Shown piece by piece: positions 7,449 to 14,713 of a stretch of DNA of 16,804 nucleotides. The notes beneath the pieces were generated by a model, which was given only the letters and a program-made list of their open reading frames with translations, searched no databases and had not been told where the DNA came from. Position 1 is the stretch's first letter. Every line of letters starts with the position of its first letter. A program made the position numbers and the translations under genes. The stretch is from Clostridia bacterium (GTDB taxonomy: Bacteria > Bacillota > Clostridia > Lachnospirales > Bianqueaceae), in NCBI GenBank assembly GCA_900764045.1, contig CAAFMN010000045.1, positions 1 through 16,804 on the forward strand, read 5' to 3'.

Positions 7449-8240
7449 TCATTCGTCTAAGGTACCTTCCAGATAGATTGTCGGATCCACAGCGACGCCG
7501 TCCTGTGTCACCTGAAACTCCACATGACTGCCCAACGCCGTGCCATACCAGGATGGTTCGGCAATATATCCAATCGTTTCTCCCTTCGATACAACCTGAT
7601 CCACCGAGACATCAACGGCCTCCTGCAATTGGCCGTATGTAGTCTCCAGCCCGTTGCCATGACTGATGACCACATAATTGCCCAGAATATCATTGCAGCC
7701 AATGGATTTGACGATTCCCTGCGCCGCGGCGACCACTGCTTCTCCGGTGACGGCAGAGATACTGATCGAATCGTTGACACGGTATTGGTCCAGTGTCTTG
7801 TCATAAATCAGCGTGTCCGACGAATATTCCATCACCACGTTACCGCTGACCGGCCATACCATGGTTTCCGTCTCCGCGTCAAATTCCGCGTTGGTCTCCT
7901 TTTCCGGCTCAGCCTGTACCGTCGCGGCCTTCGATTCATTCTCGGAGGAACTCTCTGTTTCTGGCGCTTTTACTTCCTGAATCTCGCTATTGGGCTGAAC
8001 CGGATCCTTGCTGACCGCCTGCGCCTTAGAATCCTCCGCTGGCTTTGCCGTGGAATCTTCTTCCTTCTTGCTCTCCTCTGCCTGCAGCTGCTGCATGGGA
8101 TTGACCGGCTCCTGTTCTTCCCCTCCTGCCAAAAACGTCGCGGCAATCGCTCCCACGGTAATCACCGCCAAAAGCGACAGCAATCCATAATACAGCCCCC
8201 GCTGTTTTGCGGAGGCTGTGGAATTGTGTTCCTGTTTCAT
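7449..8240 (-). CDS. SpoIIQ-like membrane-anchored degenerate M23 (LytM-fold) protein
   Basis: This 263-aa protein has a short cytoplasmic N-terminus, one membrane helix (about 16-38), an acidic low-complexity linker (about 41-127) and a C-terminal M23/LytM domain (about 128-258). The zinc site is degraded. The first ligand position is Tyr/Arg (QYRVND, only D157 kept). The Y-x-H-L histidine is Gln204 (YGQL). In the final HxH only H239 remains, with E241 in the second place. It is therefore probably not a peptidase. B. subtilis SpoIIQ, which sits in the forespore membrane and binds SpoIIIAH, also lacks a complete active site, and the TLDQYRxND segment resembles SpoIIQ-type proteins of Lachnospiraceae. 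The start at 8240 is chosen for GGAGGTGG upstream; an ATG at 8291 abuts tsaD but has no such site. A forespore-type promoter candidate lies just upstream. A non-sporulation LytM scaffold remains possible. Confidence 0.72.
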   Translation of the reverse strand: MKQEHNSTASAKQRGLYYGLLSLLAVITVGAIAATFLAGGEEQEPVNPMQQLQAEESKKEEDSTAKPAEDSKAQAVSKDPVQPNSEIQEVKAPETESSSENESKAATVQAEPEKETNAEFDAETETMVWPVSGNVVMEYSSDTLIYDKTLDQYRVNDSISISAVTGEAVVAAAQGIVKSIGCNDILGNYVVISHGNGLETTYGQLQEAVDVSVDQVVSKGETIGYIAEPSWYGTALGSHVEFQVTQDGVAVDPTIYLEGTLDE

Positions 8241-8258
8241 GATTTCCACCTCCGGACA

Positions 8259-8289
8259 TAGTATGTGCCGAAAGTCATGAAGCTTATAC
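8259..8289 (-). promoter_or_regulatory. Candidate sigma-F/sigma-G-type promoter of the SpoIIQ-like gene
   Basis: On the minus strand GTATA (8285-8289) matches the forespore -35 box (GHATR). Fifteen bases further is GGCACATAC, which matches most of the sigma-F -10 consensus. The overlapping CATACTA fits the sigma-G -10 box exactly, at 19 bases. The site is in the tsaD-to-gene gap. It would start transcription only about 12 bases before the ATG, putting the ribosome binding site at the extreme 5' end, so it is a candidate only. Confidence 0.3.
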
Positions 8290-8291
8290 AC

Positions 8292-9317
8292 TCATTCTTT
8301 GGAACCTAAAGGCAGATTGGGCATGGCATTTAGTGTCAGATCCGCAAAATCTCCTTTAAGATATTGATAATAAGCGGCGCTTCCAATCATGGCCGCATTG
8401 TCCGTACATAAAATCAGCTCCGGCGCCGAAAACTGATAGTGATGCTTTTCGCATCGGGCAACCATCGCTTTCCGCAATGCGCGGTTGGCTGAAACACCGC
8501 CGGCCATGGCGATTCGGTGAATTCCATATGCCTTGGCCGCCTGCATGGTCTTTGCCACCAGGACTTCCACAGCGGCCGCCTGAAAAGAAGCCGCGACATC
8601 CGCCTGTGAGATCGCGGCTCCCCGCATCTCCTGCTGATTCAGATAATTCAACACTGCGGATTTAAGTCCGCTGAAACTGAAATCATATCCTTCTTCTTCA
8701 ATACACGGTCTTGGAAAATGGATCGCTGCCGGATTACCGTTCTCCGCCGCTCGCTGGATCTTCGGTCCGCCCGGATATCCCAACCCGATGGCACGCGCTA
8801 CCTTATCAAACGCTTCACCGGCCGCGTCATCCCTGGTATGCCCCAGGATCCGGTTTACGCCGTAATCCTCTATAATTGCCAGATGCGTATGTCCGCCGGA
8901 AACAACGAGACACAAAAACGGCGGCTGCCAGTTCGGATCCGAGATATAATTGGCTGCAATATGTCCCTCGATATGATGAACCCCTATCAGCGGTTTATGC
9001 AGCGCATACGCCAAAGCCTTGGCCTCGGCAACTCCTACCAGCAGTGCGCCGACAAGGCCCGGTCCCCGCGTTACAGCAATCGCGTCGATATCCTCCCAGC
9101 CGCATCCCGCCTCCTGCAGCGCTGCCTGGATCACTCCGTCAATATTTTCCAGATGCTTTCTGGAGGCGATCTCCGGTACAACTCCTCCATAAATCGTATG
9201 CACCGCGATCTGTGAAGAGATGATATTGGACAGTACATTTCTCCCGTTCTCGACAACCGCGGCAGCCGTCTCGTCACAGGAGGATTCTATCGCCAGAATC
9301 TTGATATTATTCTTCAT
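8292..9317 (-). CDS. tsaD: tRNA N6-adenosine threonylcarbamoyltransferase TsaD
   Basis: TsaD (Kae1/YgjD family) transfers the threonylcarbamoyl group from threonylcarbamoyl-AMP to A37 of ANN-reading tRNAs, working in the cytoplasm with TsaB and TsaE. The 341-aa length is normal. The N-terminal ASKHA signature ILAIESSCDET, the VVPEIASRKHLENI motif, the iron-binding HHIEGH (H115 and H119), the CLVVSGGHTHL loop and the AMAGGVSANRALR motif near the C-terminus are all present. The start overlaps the end of rnz by 11 bases with only a weak ribosome binding site, suggesting translational coupling. tsaB and tsaE are not in the window. Identification is secure. Confidence 0.98.
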   Translation of the reverse strand: MKNNIKILAIESSCDETAAAVVENGRNVLSNIISSQIAVHTIYGGVVPEIASRKHLENIDGVIQAALQEAGCGWEDIDAIAVTRGPGLVGALLVGVAEAKALAYALHKPLIGVHHIEGHIAANYISDPNWQPPFLCLVVSGGHTHLAIIEDYGVNRILGHTRDDAAGEAFDKVARAIGLGYPGGPKIQRAAENGNPAAIHFPRPCIEEEGYDFSFSGLKSAVLNYLNQQEMRGAAISQADVAASFQAAAVEVLVAKTMQAAKAYGIHRIAMAGGVSANRALRKAMVARCEKHHYQFSAPELILCTDNAAMIGSAAYYQYLKGDFADLTLNAMPNLPLGSKE

Positions 9318-10215
9318 ATTTCAGTACCTTTACCATACGGTCTTTTCCCACATGACTATTCTCAAAAATCTCCTGTGCCTCCGGCAGAACTTCTTTGGGA
9401 TGCATCAAAGAGGGGCTGAAATGCGTCAGCCACAATTCCCTGGCGTTGGCCTCCTTAGCCAGTACCGCCGCCTCCCGGAATGTCATATGCTTATATTCAT
9501 TGGCGCGGCTCTTTTTTTCTTCTTCGCCGTACATTCCTTCACAGATAAAGAGATCCGCGTCCCTGGCCGCATCCACAATTCCGGGAACCGGCCGTGTATC
9601 AGTGCAATAGCATACGGTCAAACCGCGCCGCGGCTCGCCCAGCACCATGTCCGGCGTATAGCAAACGCCATTCTCTTCTACTGTCTCGCCCTTCTGCAGC
9701 TTCCCCCACAGCTTCAACGGCACTTGATTTTCCTGTGCTTTTTGCGGAATAAACTCCGGCTGTCTCGGGAGATTTACCCGGTATCCCAGGCAGGGGATTC
9801 CATGATCCAGCTTAACATCCCGAATATGGAAGCATCCTACATCAAATTCATCTCCATTGCCGCCAAGCTCATGGCATTCTATCGGAAAGGGCAGCTCCGG
9901 CGCGATTTGCAGCAAGCCCTTTACAATCCGGTTCAGGCCCTTAGGTCCATAAATATGGAGCGTCTCATGACGTTCCGCATTGCCGATCGTAAGCAATAAC
10001 CCCGGCAGCCCGCTCACATGGTCCCCGTGATAATGCGTGATCAACAGTGCGTCGATCCCCTTGAAGCTCCAACCCAGCTGACGCAGCGTAATCTGCGTTC
10101 CTTCGCCGCAATCGATCAGAAGCGTCGTACCAGCAGAACGCATGATACACGCTGTCAGCCACCGTCCGGGTAGAGGCATCATGCCTCCCGTCCCTAACAG
10201 ACACACATCCAGCAT
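9307..10215 (-). CDS. rnz: Ribonuclease Z (tRNase Z)
   Basis: This 302-aa metallo-beta-lactamase-fold endonuclease cleaves the 3' trailer from tRNA precursors lacking an encoded CCA. Diagnostic features are the N-terminal LLGTGGMMPLPGR segment, the phosphodiesterase motif HYHGDH (H61, H63, D65, H66) followed by VSGLPGLL, the YCTDTRP segment holding a metal-ligand aspartate, and the C-terminal LWLTHFSP with the last histidine. The gene starts 8 bases after the stop of the Cys4 protein, with AGGAAGGA about 10 bases upstream, and its end overlaps tsaD. The pairing of a tRNA 3'-processing gene with a tRNA-modification gene makes a small tRNA-maturation operon. Identification is secure. Confidence 0.96.
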   Translation of the reverse strand: MLDVCLLGTGGMMPLPGRWLTACIMRSAGTTLLIDCGEGTQITLRQLGWSFKGIDALLITHYHGDHVSGLPGLLLTIGNAERHETLHIYGPKGLNRIVKGLLQIAPELPFPIECHELGGNGDEFDVGCFHIRDVKLDHGIPCLGYRVNLPRQPEFIPQKAQENQVPLKLWGKLQKGETVEENGVCYTPDMVLGEPRRGLTVCYCTDTRPVPGIVDAARDADLFICEGMYGEEEKKSRANEYKHMTFREAAVLAKEANARELWLTHFSPSLMHPKEVLPEAQEIFENSHVGKDRMVKVLKYEE

Positions 10216-10223
10216 TCTCTACT

Positions 10224-10469
10224 TCATCCTTCCTCTGACTCTTTCTTATCTTCCGTAAGCACCGGCGAAATCTGAAAGCTTTGGATCCAGCCGGTATAAC
10301 ATTCCGTACAGATATCCATGGCGTGAACCTCTGTATCGTAAGGCGAGTCATATCCCCAATGCTTTACTGCGGAGAAAAATTCGGAATCCTGTATTACCTT
10401 GCCGCAGCAGTTGCAGCGCACGGTGTCGATCACCCGCTTGGGCTGAAGGATCGTCTTGTACCGTCTCAT
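10224..10469 (-). CDS. Small Cys4 zinc-knuckle protein of unknown function
   Basis: This 81-aa protein contains two CxxC pairs, C19-x-x-C22 (CNCCGK) and C54-x-x-C57 (CTECY), 31 residues apart, the classic arrangement for one structural zinc. Between them lies an aromatic stretch with the order KHWGY...DTEVHAMDIC. The C-terminus is short and acidic. No enzymatic motif is seen. It has an excellent ribosome binding site, AAGGAGGAG, 6 bases before the ATG, and is the first gene of the unit that continues into rnz and tsaD. I recall small proteins with the same HWGY...H..DLC..CY pattern in Lachnospiraceae, but know no assigned role. It may bind nucleic acid or a protein partner. Confidence 0.78.
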   Translation of the reverse strand: MRRYKTILQPKRVIDTVRCNCCGKVIQDSEFFSAVKHWGYDSPYDTEVHAMDICTECYTGWIQSFQISPVLTEDKKESEEG

Positions 10470-10569
10470 AAAGCTCCTCCTTTACGCGCATTCACTCCTG
10501 TCCATCTGTCAGAAGTCTTTTTATATTTATTCCAGTACATTCCTGAATATGCGAAAATCCAGCATTCTT

Positions 10570-10598
10570 ATTATACACTAAAATCCGCCTTCTGTATA
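10570..10598 (-). promoter_or_regulatory. Promoter of the Cys4 protein-rnz-tsaD operon
   Basis: On the minus strand a perfect -10 box TATAAT (10570-10575) is preceded, after 17 bases, by TATACA (10593-10598; four of six -35 positions match). Transcription would start near 10563, giving a leader of about 94 bases before the ATG at 10469. No terminator was seen between the end of the Lon-like gene (10602) and this promoter, so some read-through is likely. Confidence 0.5.
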
Positions 10599-10601
10599 GT
10601 G

Positions 10602-12269
10602 TTAAATTTTTCTTCTGAGCCATTTCCATTTTTTACAGAATAAGATCTCGGCGCCTTCTTCTACATGATGAATCCCCCACAATCGAAATCGGCCTTCCTG
10701 AACCGCCTTTTCCACCGAGGGTCTAAGGCAGAGATCCTTTTGATTGCCTGCAGGGTACAGAATTTCCTCTCCCCCCGCACGATACCAGCCTTCGATCTTT
10801 TCATTGATTCCACCCACCGTGAGAATCTCGCCAGTAAGCCCCAACGCCCCTGTCACTGCTACCTTCGTTCTGGGAACAATTCCTGTCGCGGCGGATACGA
10901 CAGCGTATAACTGCGCTGCCGTCGCGCTGTCCCCTTCCAGATATCCATAGTTGCCCTCTATGGATAAAGAAAAGCTCTTTTTCCCGCCGAGAGTCTGCCA
11001 ATACTCTTTCAGAATCTCCACTCCTTTGCGGTAAATAGGTCCGCAGGAGTTTTCCAGGCTTCGATTGCTTCCTTTTCTGCGGCAAAGGGCCGTTATGGTA
11101 ATCGGAATTCCTGTACGATGTTCTCCATATGCAATGACAGCCATTCCATGTACGCGTCCGACTCCGTCTGTCGGCATCACCTCTTGTCTGTCCCACCATT
11201 GGTCTTCTCTGGCTAGCGTCTCTTCACAGAGCCTCTCCGGTGCCTCACGCAGAGGCCAAATCCGTCCCAGATCCGCCCATACGTATCCCGGATACGCCCC
11301 GCGCCGCAGCATATTCCACAGAATCTCTTCCTCCCGCCAAGTACAACGTCCCAATGCCCTGCGAAACTTCCGACGAATGTCTGGACAGATCCGGCACTGG
11401 GCTCGCCACTCCGCTTTCGGAATCGACGCGGCCCATTCCGGATCCATCTGTTCCCATAGATTCACCCATTGTCTGCTTCCATAAAATAGCACCCTGCCTT
11501 TATAGGGAATCGGTGATACCTCTGGAATGACTGTCAGCTCTTCTCCTACCTGCCACTGTGTAAATACGCGCTCCCGCAGCACTTTTTTCAGATATTCATA
11601 AGCGCTTCTCTCCTGAAGGATCTCCGCCAGAGGTACTACCAGTACACCGCATTCCATCAGCTGCCCTGCCAGGTATTTTCCTTCCTCCAACCGGTTCCAC
11701 AGACTGCGCTGACTCTGATAGCGCTGCCAGACCTTGGAACAGACAAAAAGGAAGGCCTCTCCCCTCTCCACGCCCAATTGAGCCAAAGCTTCTTGTCGAA
11801 AGTCCCGCAGGCGGCATTCGGTTTCCATTCCGAGACGCTGTAGATATCCTGTCATCTCCGCGGCACGGTAACATAATCGGGACGGATCTCCCTCGCCCTC
11901 AAAACAGATCTCTTCCCCCTCATACCGGGCATTAAATCCCTCCTCCGCAGCTTCTTCCTGCAGCTTTTTCCATACAGATGCCGCATAGCTTCGATATTCT
12001 TCATGGATATAGTTCTGTCCCCAAATATAATCTGCCTCTGTCTCCAATGTTTTCAGAAGTTCTGCCCGTTCCTTCATTGCCTTTGCCGCATCGTATACCT
12101 GCTGGAAAGCAACATGGCCCTCTTCCTGATAGCCGCACCAGTCCGCAGGCTTTTCCCATTGCTGACGGACTGATTCTAAAAATCCTGTATCCTGCGCGAT
12201 AATACAGGAATCCCCGTTTCGAATCGGTTCCCAGCTCTTAAAAAACTCCTCTTGAGACAAATGGTACAT
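10602..12269 (-). CDS. Lon-like S16 serine protease without a recognisable AAA+ motor
   Basis: This 555-aa protein has a C-terminal Lon (S16) protease domain from about residue 360. The catalytic serine lies in LEGDSATAAQL (S448) and the lysine in GGINEKIEG (K491). The 43-residue distance equals that in E. coli Lon (S679 to K722), so the Ser-Lys dyad looks intact. The N-terminal 350 residues have no Walker A (GxxxxGK[ST]) or obvious Walker B. They are helical and rich in Glu, Arg and Trp, resembling the LonC-type or degenerate-AAA Lon relatives rather than Lon itself. It may be an ATP-independent or partner-driven protease. The start at 12269 has AAGGAGG 8 bases upstream. The gene stands alone between two terminators or promoters. 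The protease call is firm; substrate and regulation are unknown. Confidence 0.85.
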   Translation of the reverse strand: MYHLSQEEFFKSWEPIRNGDSCIIAQDTGFLESVRQQWEKPADWCGYQEEGHVAFQQVYDAAKAMKERAELLKTLETEADYIWGQNYIHEEYRSYAASVWKKLQEEAAEEGFNARYEGEEICFEGEGDPSRLCYRAAEMTGYLQRLGMETECRLRDFRQEALAQLGVERGEAFLFVCSKVWQRYQSQRSLWNRLEEGKYLAGQLMECGVLVVPLAEILQERSAYEYLKKVLRERVFTQWQVGEELTVIPEVSPIPYKGRVLFYGSRQWVNLWEQMDPEWAASIPKAEWRAQCRICPDIRRKFRRALGRCTWREEEILWNMLRRGAYPGYVWADLGRIWPLREAPERLCEETLAREDQWWDRQEVMPTDGVGRVHGMAVIAYGEHRTGIPITITALCRRKGSNRSLENSCGPIYRKGVEILKEYWQTLGGKKSFSLSIEGNYGYLEGDSATAAQLYAVVSAATGIVPRTKVAVTGALGLTGEILTVGGINEKIEGWYRAGGEEILYPAGNQKDLCLRPSVEKAVQEGRFRLWGIHHVEEGAEILFCKKWKWLRRKI

Positions 12270-12351
12270 ATTCCGGCCTCCTTATTCCCCTGAATTATTC
12301 TATCCATTTTCAAGAGAAAAGGTGTTTATCCCCTTCCGCTTTCTGCCATAT

Positions 12352-12389
12352 AAAAAGCAGTGGACATAACCCATAAGTATATCCACTGC
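12352..12389 (-). terminator. Intrinsic terminator after the aldo/keto reductase gene
   Basis: On the minus strand GCAGTGGA and TCCACTGC form a perfect 8-bp stem around a 17-base loop, followed directly by TTTTT (12356-12352). It lies 17 bases past the stop codon and ends the ibrAB-like operon before the Lon-like gene. Confidence 0.8.
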
Positions 12390-12405
12390 CGATTCTCTCT
12401 TTTCC

Positions 12406-13398
12406 TCATACTTCCGCAATCTCATCAATCCACTTTAATTCTTCTTCCGTAAACGGTGCGCAGGAAATTGCCTTTATATTGTCCAAAATCTGCTGCGGCT
12501 TAGATGCACCGATTAAAACACTGGTAACCTCCCTGTGTCTAAGGAGCCATCCGAGTGCCATATCCGCTAGTTTCTCACCACGTTCGCCAGCCAGATTGTT
12601 GAGTCTTCGGATTTGTTCCAGTCTGTGTTCATTAAGCGTACTTTCTTTTAAGAATCTGCCGTCGGTCCGGATACGGCTGTCTTGTGGAATTCCGTTTAAG
12701 TAACGGTCCGTGAGTTGTCCCTGTGCAAGTGGACTAAATGTAATCAGCCCTTTCTGCAGCTTGGCGGTTGCATCCTTCAAGCCATTTTTTTCCACTGTCC
12801 TGTCAAAAATAGAATATCTATTCTGATTGATTATAAACGGGCAGCACATGTCCTGCAGGATGGCTGCCGCTTTCTTCATAGTTTCTCCATCGTAGTTGGA
12901 AAGTCCGACATAGATTGCCTTACCGCTCTGTACGGCGCTTGCCAGCGCGCCCATTGTTTCTTCCAGAGGTGTATTGGGATCCATCCTGTGATGGTAGAAA
13001 ATATCCACGTATTCCAGTCCCATGCGTTTCAGGCTCCGGTCCAGACTGGCAAGAAGGTATTTCCGGCTACCCCAGTTTCCGTAAGGGCCCTCCCACATGT
13101 CATATCCGGCTTTGGTTGTGATAATCAGTTCATCCCGGTATGTTCCCAAATCTTCCTTTAAGATACGTCCGAAATTTTTCTCGGCACTTCCCGGAAGTGG
13201 GCCATAATTATTTGCGAGGTCAAACTGTGTAATTCCGTTATCAAAAGCGGTAAAACAAAGTTTTTTCATGTTTTCAAAATTTGCCGTATCACCAAAATTA
13301 TGCCAGAGCCCCAGTGACACTTTCGGTAAAAGGAGTCCGCTGTTTCCGCAGCGGCTGTATTCCATAGTCGTATATCTTTCTTGGGATGCTGTATACAT
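12406..13398 (-). CDS. Aldo/keto reductase, YghZ (L-glyceraldehyde-3-phosphate reductase) type
   Basis: This 330-aa cytoplasmic NADPH-dependent oxidoreductase has a TIM-barrel fold. The AKR catalytic tetrad is present: D60 and Y65 (FDLANNYG), K96 (TTKAG) and H137 (FYHHRMD). Long stretches resemble E. coli YghZ/Gpr, including SLGLWHNFG, NNYGPLPGSAE, KAGYDMW, SRKYLLASLD, RMGLEYVDIFY and the cofactor region SVLIGAS near the end. YghZ reduces L-glyceraldehyde 3-phosphate and detoxifies methylglyoxal; the same substrates are likely but not proven here. The start is at 13398, with AGGAGGAATC about 6 bases upstream, 36 bases after the HAD gene. It is therefore probably the last gene of the ibrAB-like operon, followed by a terminator. 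The family call is secure. Confidence 0.92.
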   Translation of the reverse strand: MYTASQERYTTMEYSRCGNSGLLLPKVSLGLWHNFGDTANFENMKKLCFTAFDNGITQFDLANNYGPLPGSAEKNFGRILKEDLGTYRDELIITTKAGYDMWEGPYGNWGSRKYLLASLDRSLKRMGLEYVDIFYHHRMDPNTPLEETMGALASAVQSGKAIYVGLSNYDGETMKKAAAILQDMCCPFIINQNRYSIFDRTVEKNGLKDATAKLQKGLITFSPLAQGQLTDRYLNGIPQDSRIRTDGRFLKESTLNEHRLEQIRRLNNLAGERGEKLADMALGWLLRHREVTSVLIGASKPQQILDNIKAISCAPFTEEELKWIDEIAEV

Positions 13399-13434
13399 GT
13401 CTGATTCCTCCTGAATAGCTGTTTCGTGTTTACC

Positions 13435-14136
13435 CTAAAAGCGAGAAAGAATGGCATAGACCTCATGAAGATCTTGTATCTCATAATCAATGCGGCTATC
13501 GGCCGGTCTTGGCTGGCCGCCCGGATTATACCAACAGGTGATAATCCCCGCACGCTCCCCGCCTGCTATGTCGCTTGTCAAAGAATCCCCTACAATCATC
13601 ACCTGCTTTCTGTCCACAGGTCCGATTGCCTCAAATACCTGATCAAAAAATCCAACATTGGGCTTTTCCACTCCCAGCTGTTCGGACAGGAAGACTCCGT
13701 CCATCAGAACGTCCAGCCCGGAACGATCGAGCTTCTTGGTCTGTGCCTTGATCGTTCCGTTCGATACCACGTATTGTCTGACTTTCCCTTGAAAAGAACG
13801 GACGATATTCAGACTGTCATCTCGAAATACGATGGTATCGCCCAGTCTTAGCTGATACTTTTCATTAAATTCCGGAGCAATGGAGGGATCGATTCCTTCC
13901 TTCTCAAAGAAAGAACGGAACCTTCCGACCAACACCTCCGGCTTACTGATCTCGCCCCGTTCCAAGCGCTCCCAATAACTCCGGTTGATCACAGAATACC
14001 GGCGGATCTGCTCATCCGAGCATTCGCCTAACTGATATTCCTGAAACAGGCTCCGTATGGCAGCCTTTTCCGCCGCCAGAAAGTCCAGTAATGTTCCGTC
14101 CACATCCCATAGTATTGTCGTGATTTTATTCTCCAT
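13435..14136 (-). CDS. HAD-superfamily hydrolase, YjjG-type (non-canonical pyrimidine) nucleotidase
   Basis: This 233-aa phosphatase has all four HAD motifs: DVDGTLLD (nucleophile D11, general acid D13), the Ser of VVSNGT, the Lys of LGVEKPNVGFF, and the metal-binding VGDSLTSDI. A helical C1-type cap lies between the first two motifs. The pattern matches YjjG/YfnB-like nucleotidases, which clean up non-canonical pyrimidine nucleoside monophosphates; other small phosphate esters are possible. I start it at 14136 because the N-terminus MENKITTILWDVDGT is the usual one; a longer reading upstream gives an unusual Arg-rich leader. With this start it overlaps the IbrB-like gene by 11 bases, so the two are probably translationally coupled. 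GGAG lies about 10 bases upstream. The HAD class is secure, the subfamily likely. Confidence 0.88.
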   Translation of the reverse strand: MENKITTILWDVDGTLLDFLAAEKAAIRSLFQEYQLGECSDEQIRRYSVINRSYWERLERGEISKPEVLVGRFRSFFEKEGIDPSIAPEFNEKYQLRLGDTIVFRDDSLNIVRSFQGKVRQYVVSNGTIKAQTKKLDRSGLDVLMDGVFLSEQLGVEKPNVGFFDQVFEAIGPVDRKQVMIVGDSLTSDIAGGERAGIITCWYNPGGQPRPADSRIDYEIQDLHEVYAILSRF

Positions 14137-14713
14137 CCTGTGTCTCCATGCTCTCCTCCAACGGCGGAATCGGTTCCTCCGCAACCTCCGAACCTTCTTC
14201 CTCTACCGGCTGCCATGCCCTGCTGAAATTGGTCTCCTTAAAAAGAGACATCAATCCCGTAATCTGCTTCAGACGCAGGATCTCATCCTTGTCCATTCCG
14301 AGATGCTTGGCAATCCAGTTGTCCGAACGTCCGATATCATGCAGCTCCTGCACAATGTTGCTCATCAGGTCCACATCGTGAGAACCGCGGGCCCGGTTAT
14401 GACGAATCGTACTGGCCATGCGTTCCGCCAGAGACTTGTCGATCACACTGACCGGCAGCTTGCCCTCTTCCCTCTCATAGATGTCCGGATAATCCAGCAT
14501 GATTCTGTATCGATGAAATCCGTCTACGATGATGTATTGATCCGCCTCTTTGTCATGGTAGCATACGATCGGCATTGTATAGCCATCTTCCTTGATGCTG
14601 TCATAGAGAAGCTTCATCTCCGGCGGAGCTACCGCGTTCGGGTTATAGGTATTCGGGATAATCTTCTCGATCGGAACCGCAATCACATTGTATACCGGAC
14701 TCTTAAACTTCAT
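14126..14713 (-). CDS. IbrB-like ParB/Srx-fold protein
   Basis: This 195-aa protein has a ParB/sulfiredoxin-like domain (about 8-105), in which IIVDGFHRYRI corresponds to the nucleotide-binding GEHR motif of ParB-type proteins. A helical, HTH-like segment follows (about 108-155, with the order DLMSNIVQEL...NWIAKHLGMDKDEILRL), then an acidic Glu/Pro-rich tail. It overlaps the end of the PAPS-reductase-like gene by 11 bases, with GGGAGGAAAG upstream. This gene pair is the arrangement of ibrA-ibrB of E. coli, known as activators of prophage-borne eib genes. The molecular activity of IbrB is not established to my knowledge; ParB-like domains can bind or hydrolyse CTP or ATP. It is not a chromosome-partitioning ParB: no parA is nearby and the length is short. 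Confidence 0.85.
   Translation of the reverse strand: MKFKSPVYNVIAVPIEKIIPNTYNPNAVAPPEMKLLYDSIKEDGYTMPIVCYHDKEADQYIIVDGFHRYRIMLDYPDIYEREEGKLPVSVIDKSLAERMASTIRHNRARGSHDVDLMSNIVQELHDIGRSDNWIAKHLGMDKDEILRLKQITGLMSLFKETNFSRAWQPVEEEGSEVAEEPIPPLEESMETQDGE

Noticed and set aside
10560..10601. Terminator after the Lon-like gene
   Set aside because: No stable stem followed by a T-run was found between the stop codon and the next promoter; only short imperfect matches exist.
12293..12303. Sigma-F-like -10 box (GGATAGAATA) upstream of the Lon-like gene
   Set aside because: The -10 resembles the GGnnAnAATA consensus, but no -35 box was found at the required distance, so no promoter is called.
14126..14713. 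Chromosome or plasmid partitioning ParB
   Set aside because: Only 195 aa, no ParA partner, and no parS-like or origin features. The partner gene is IbrA-like.
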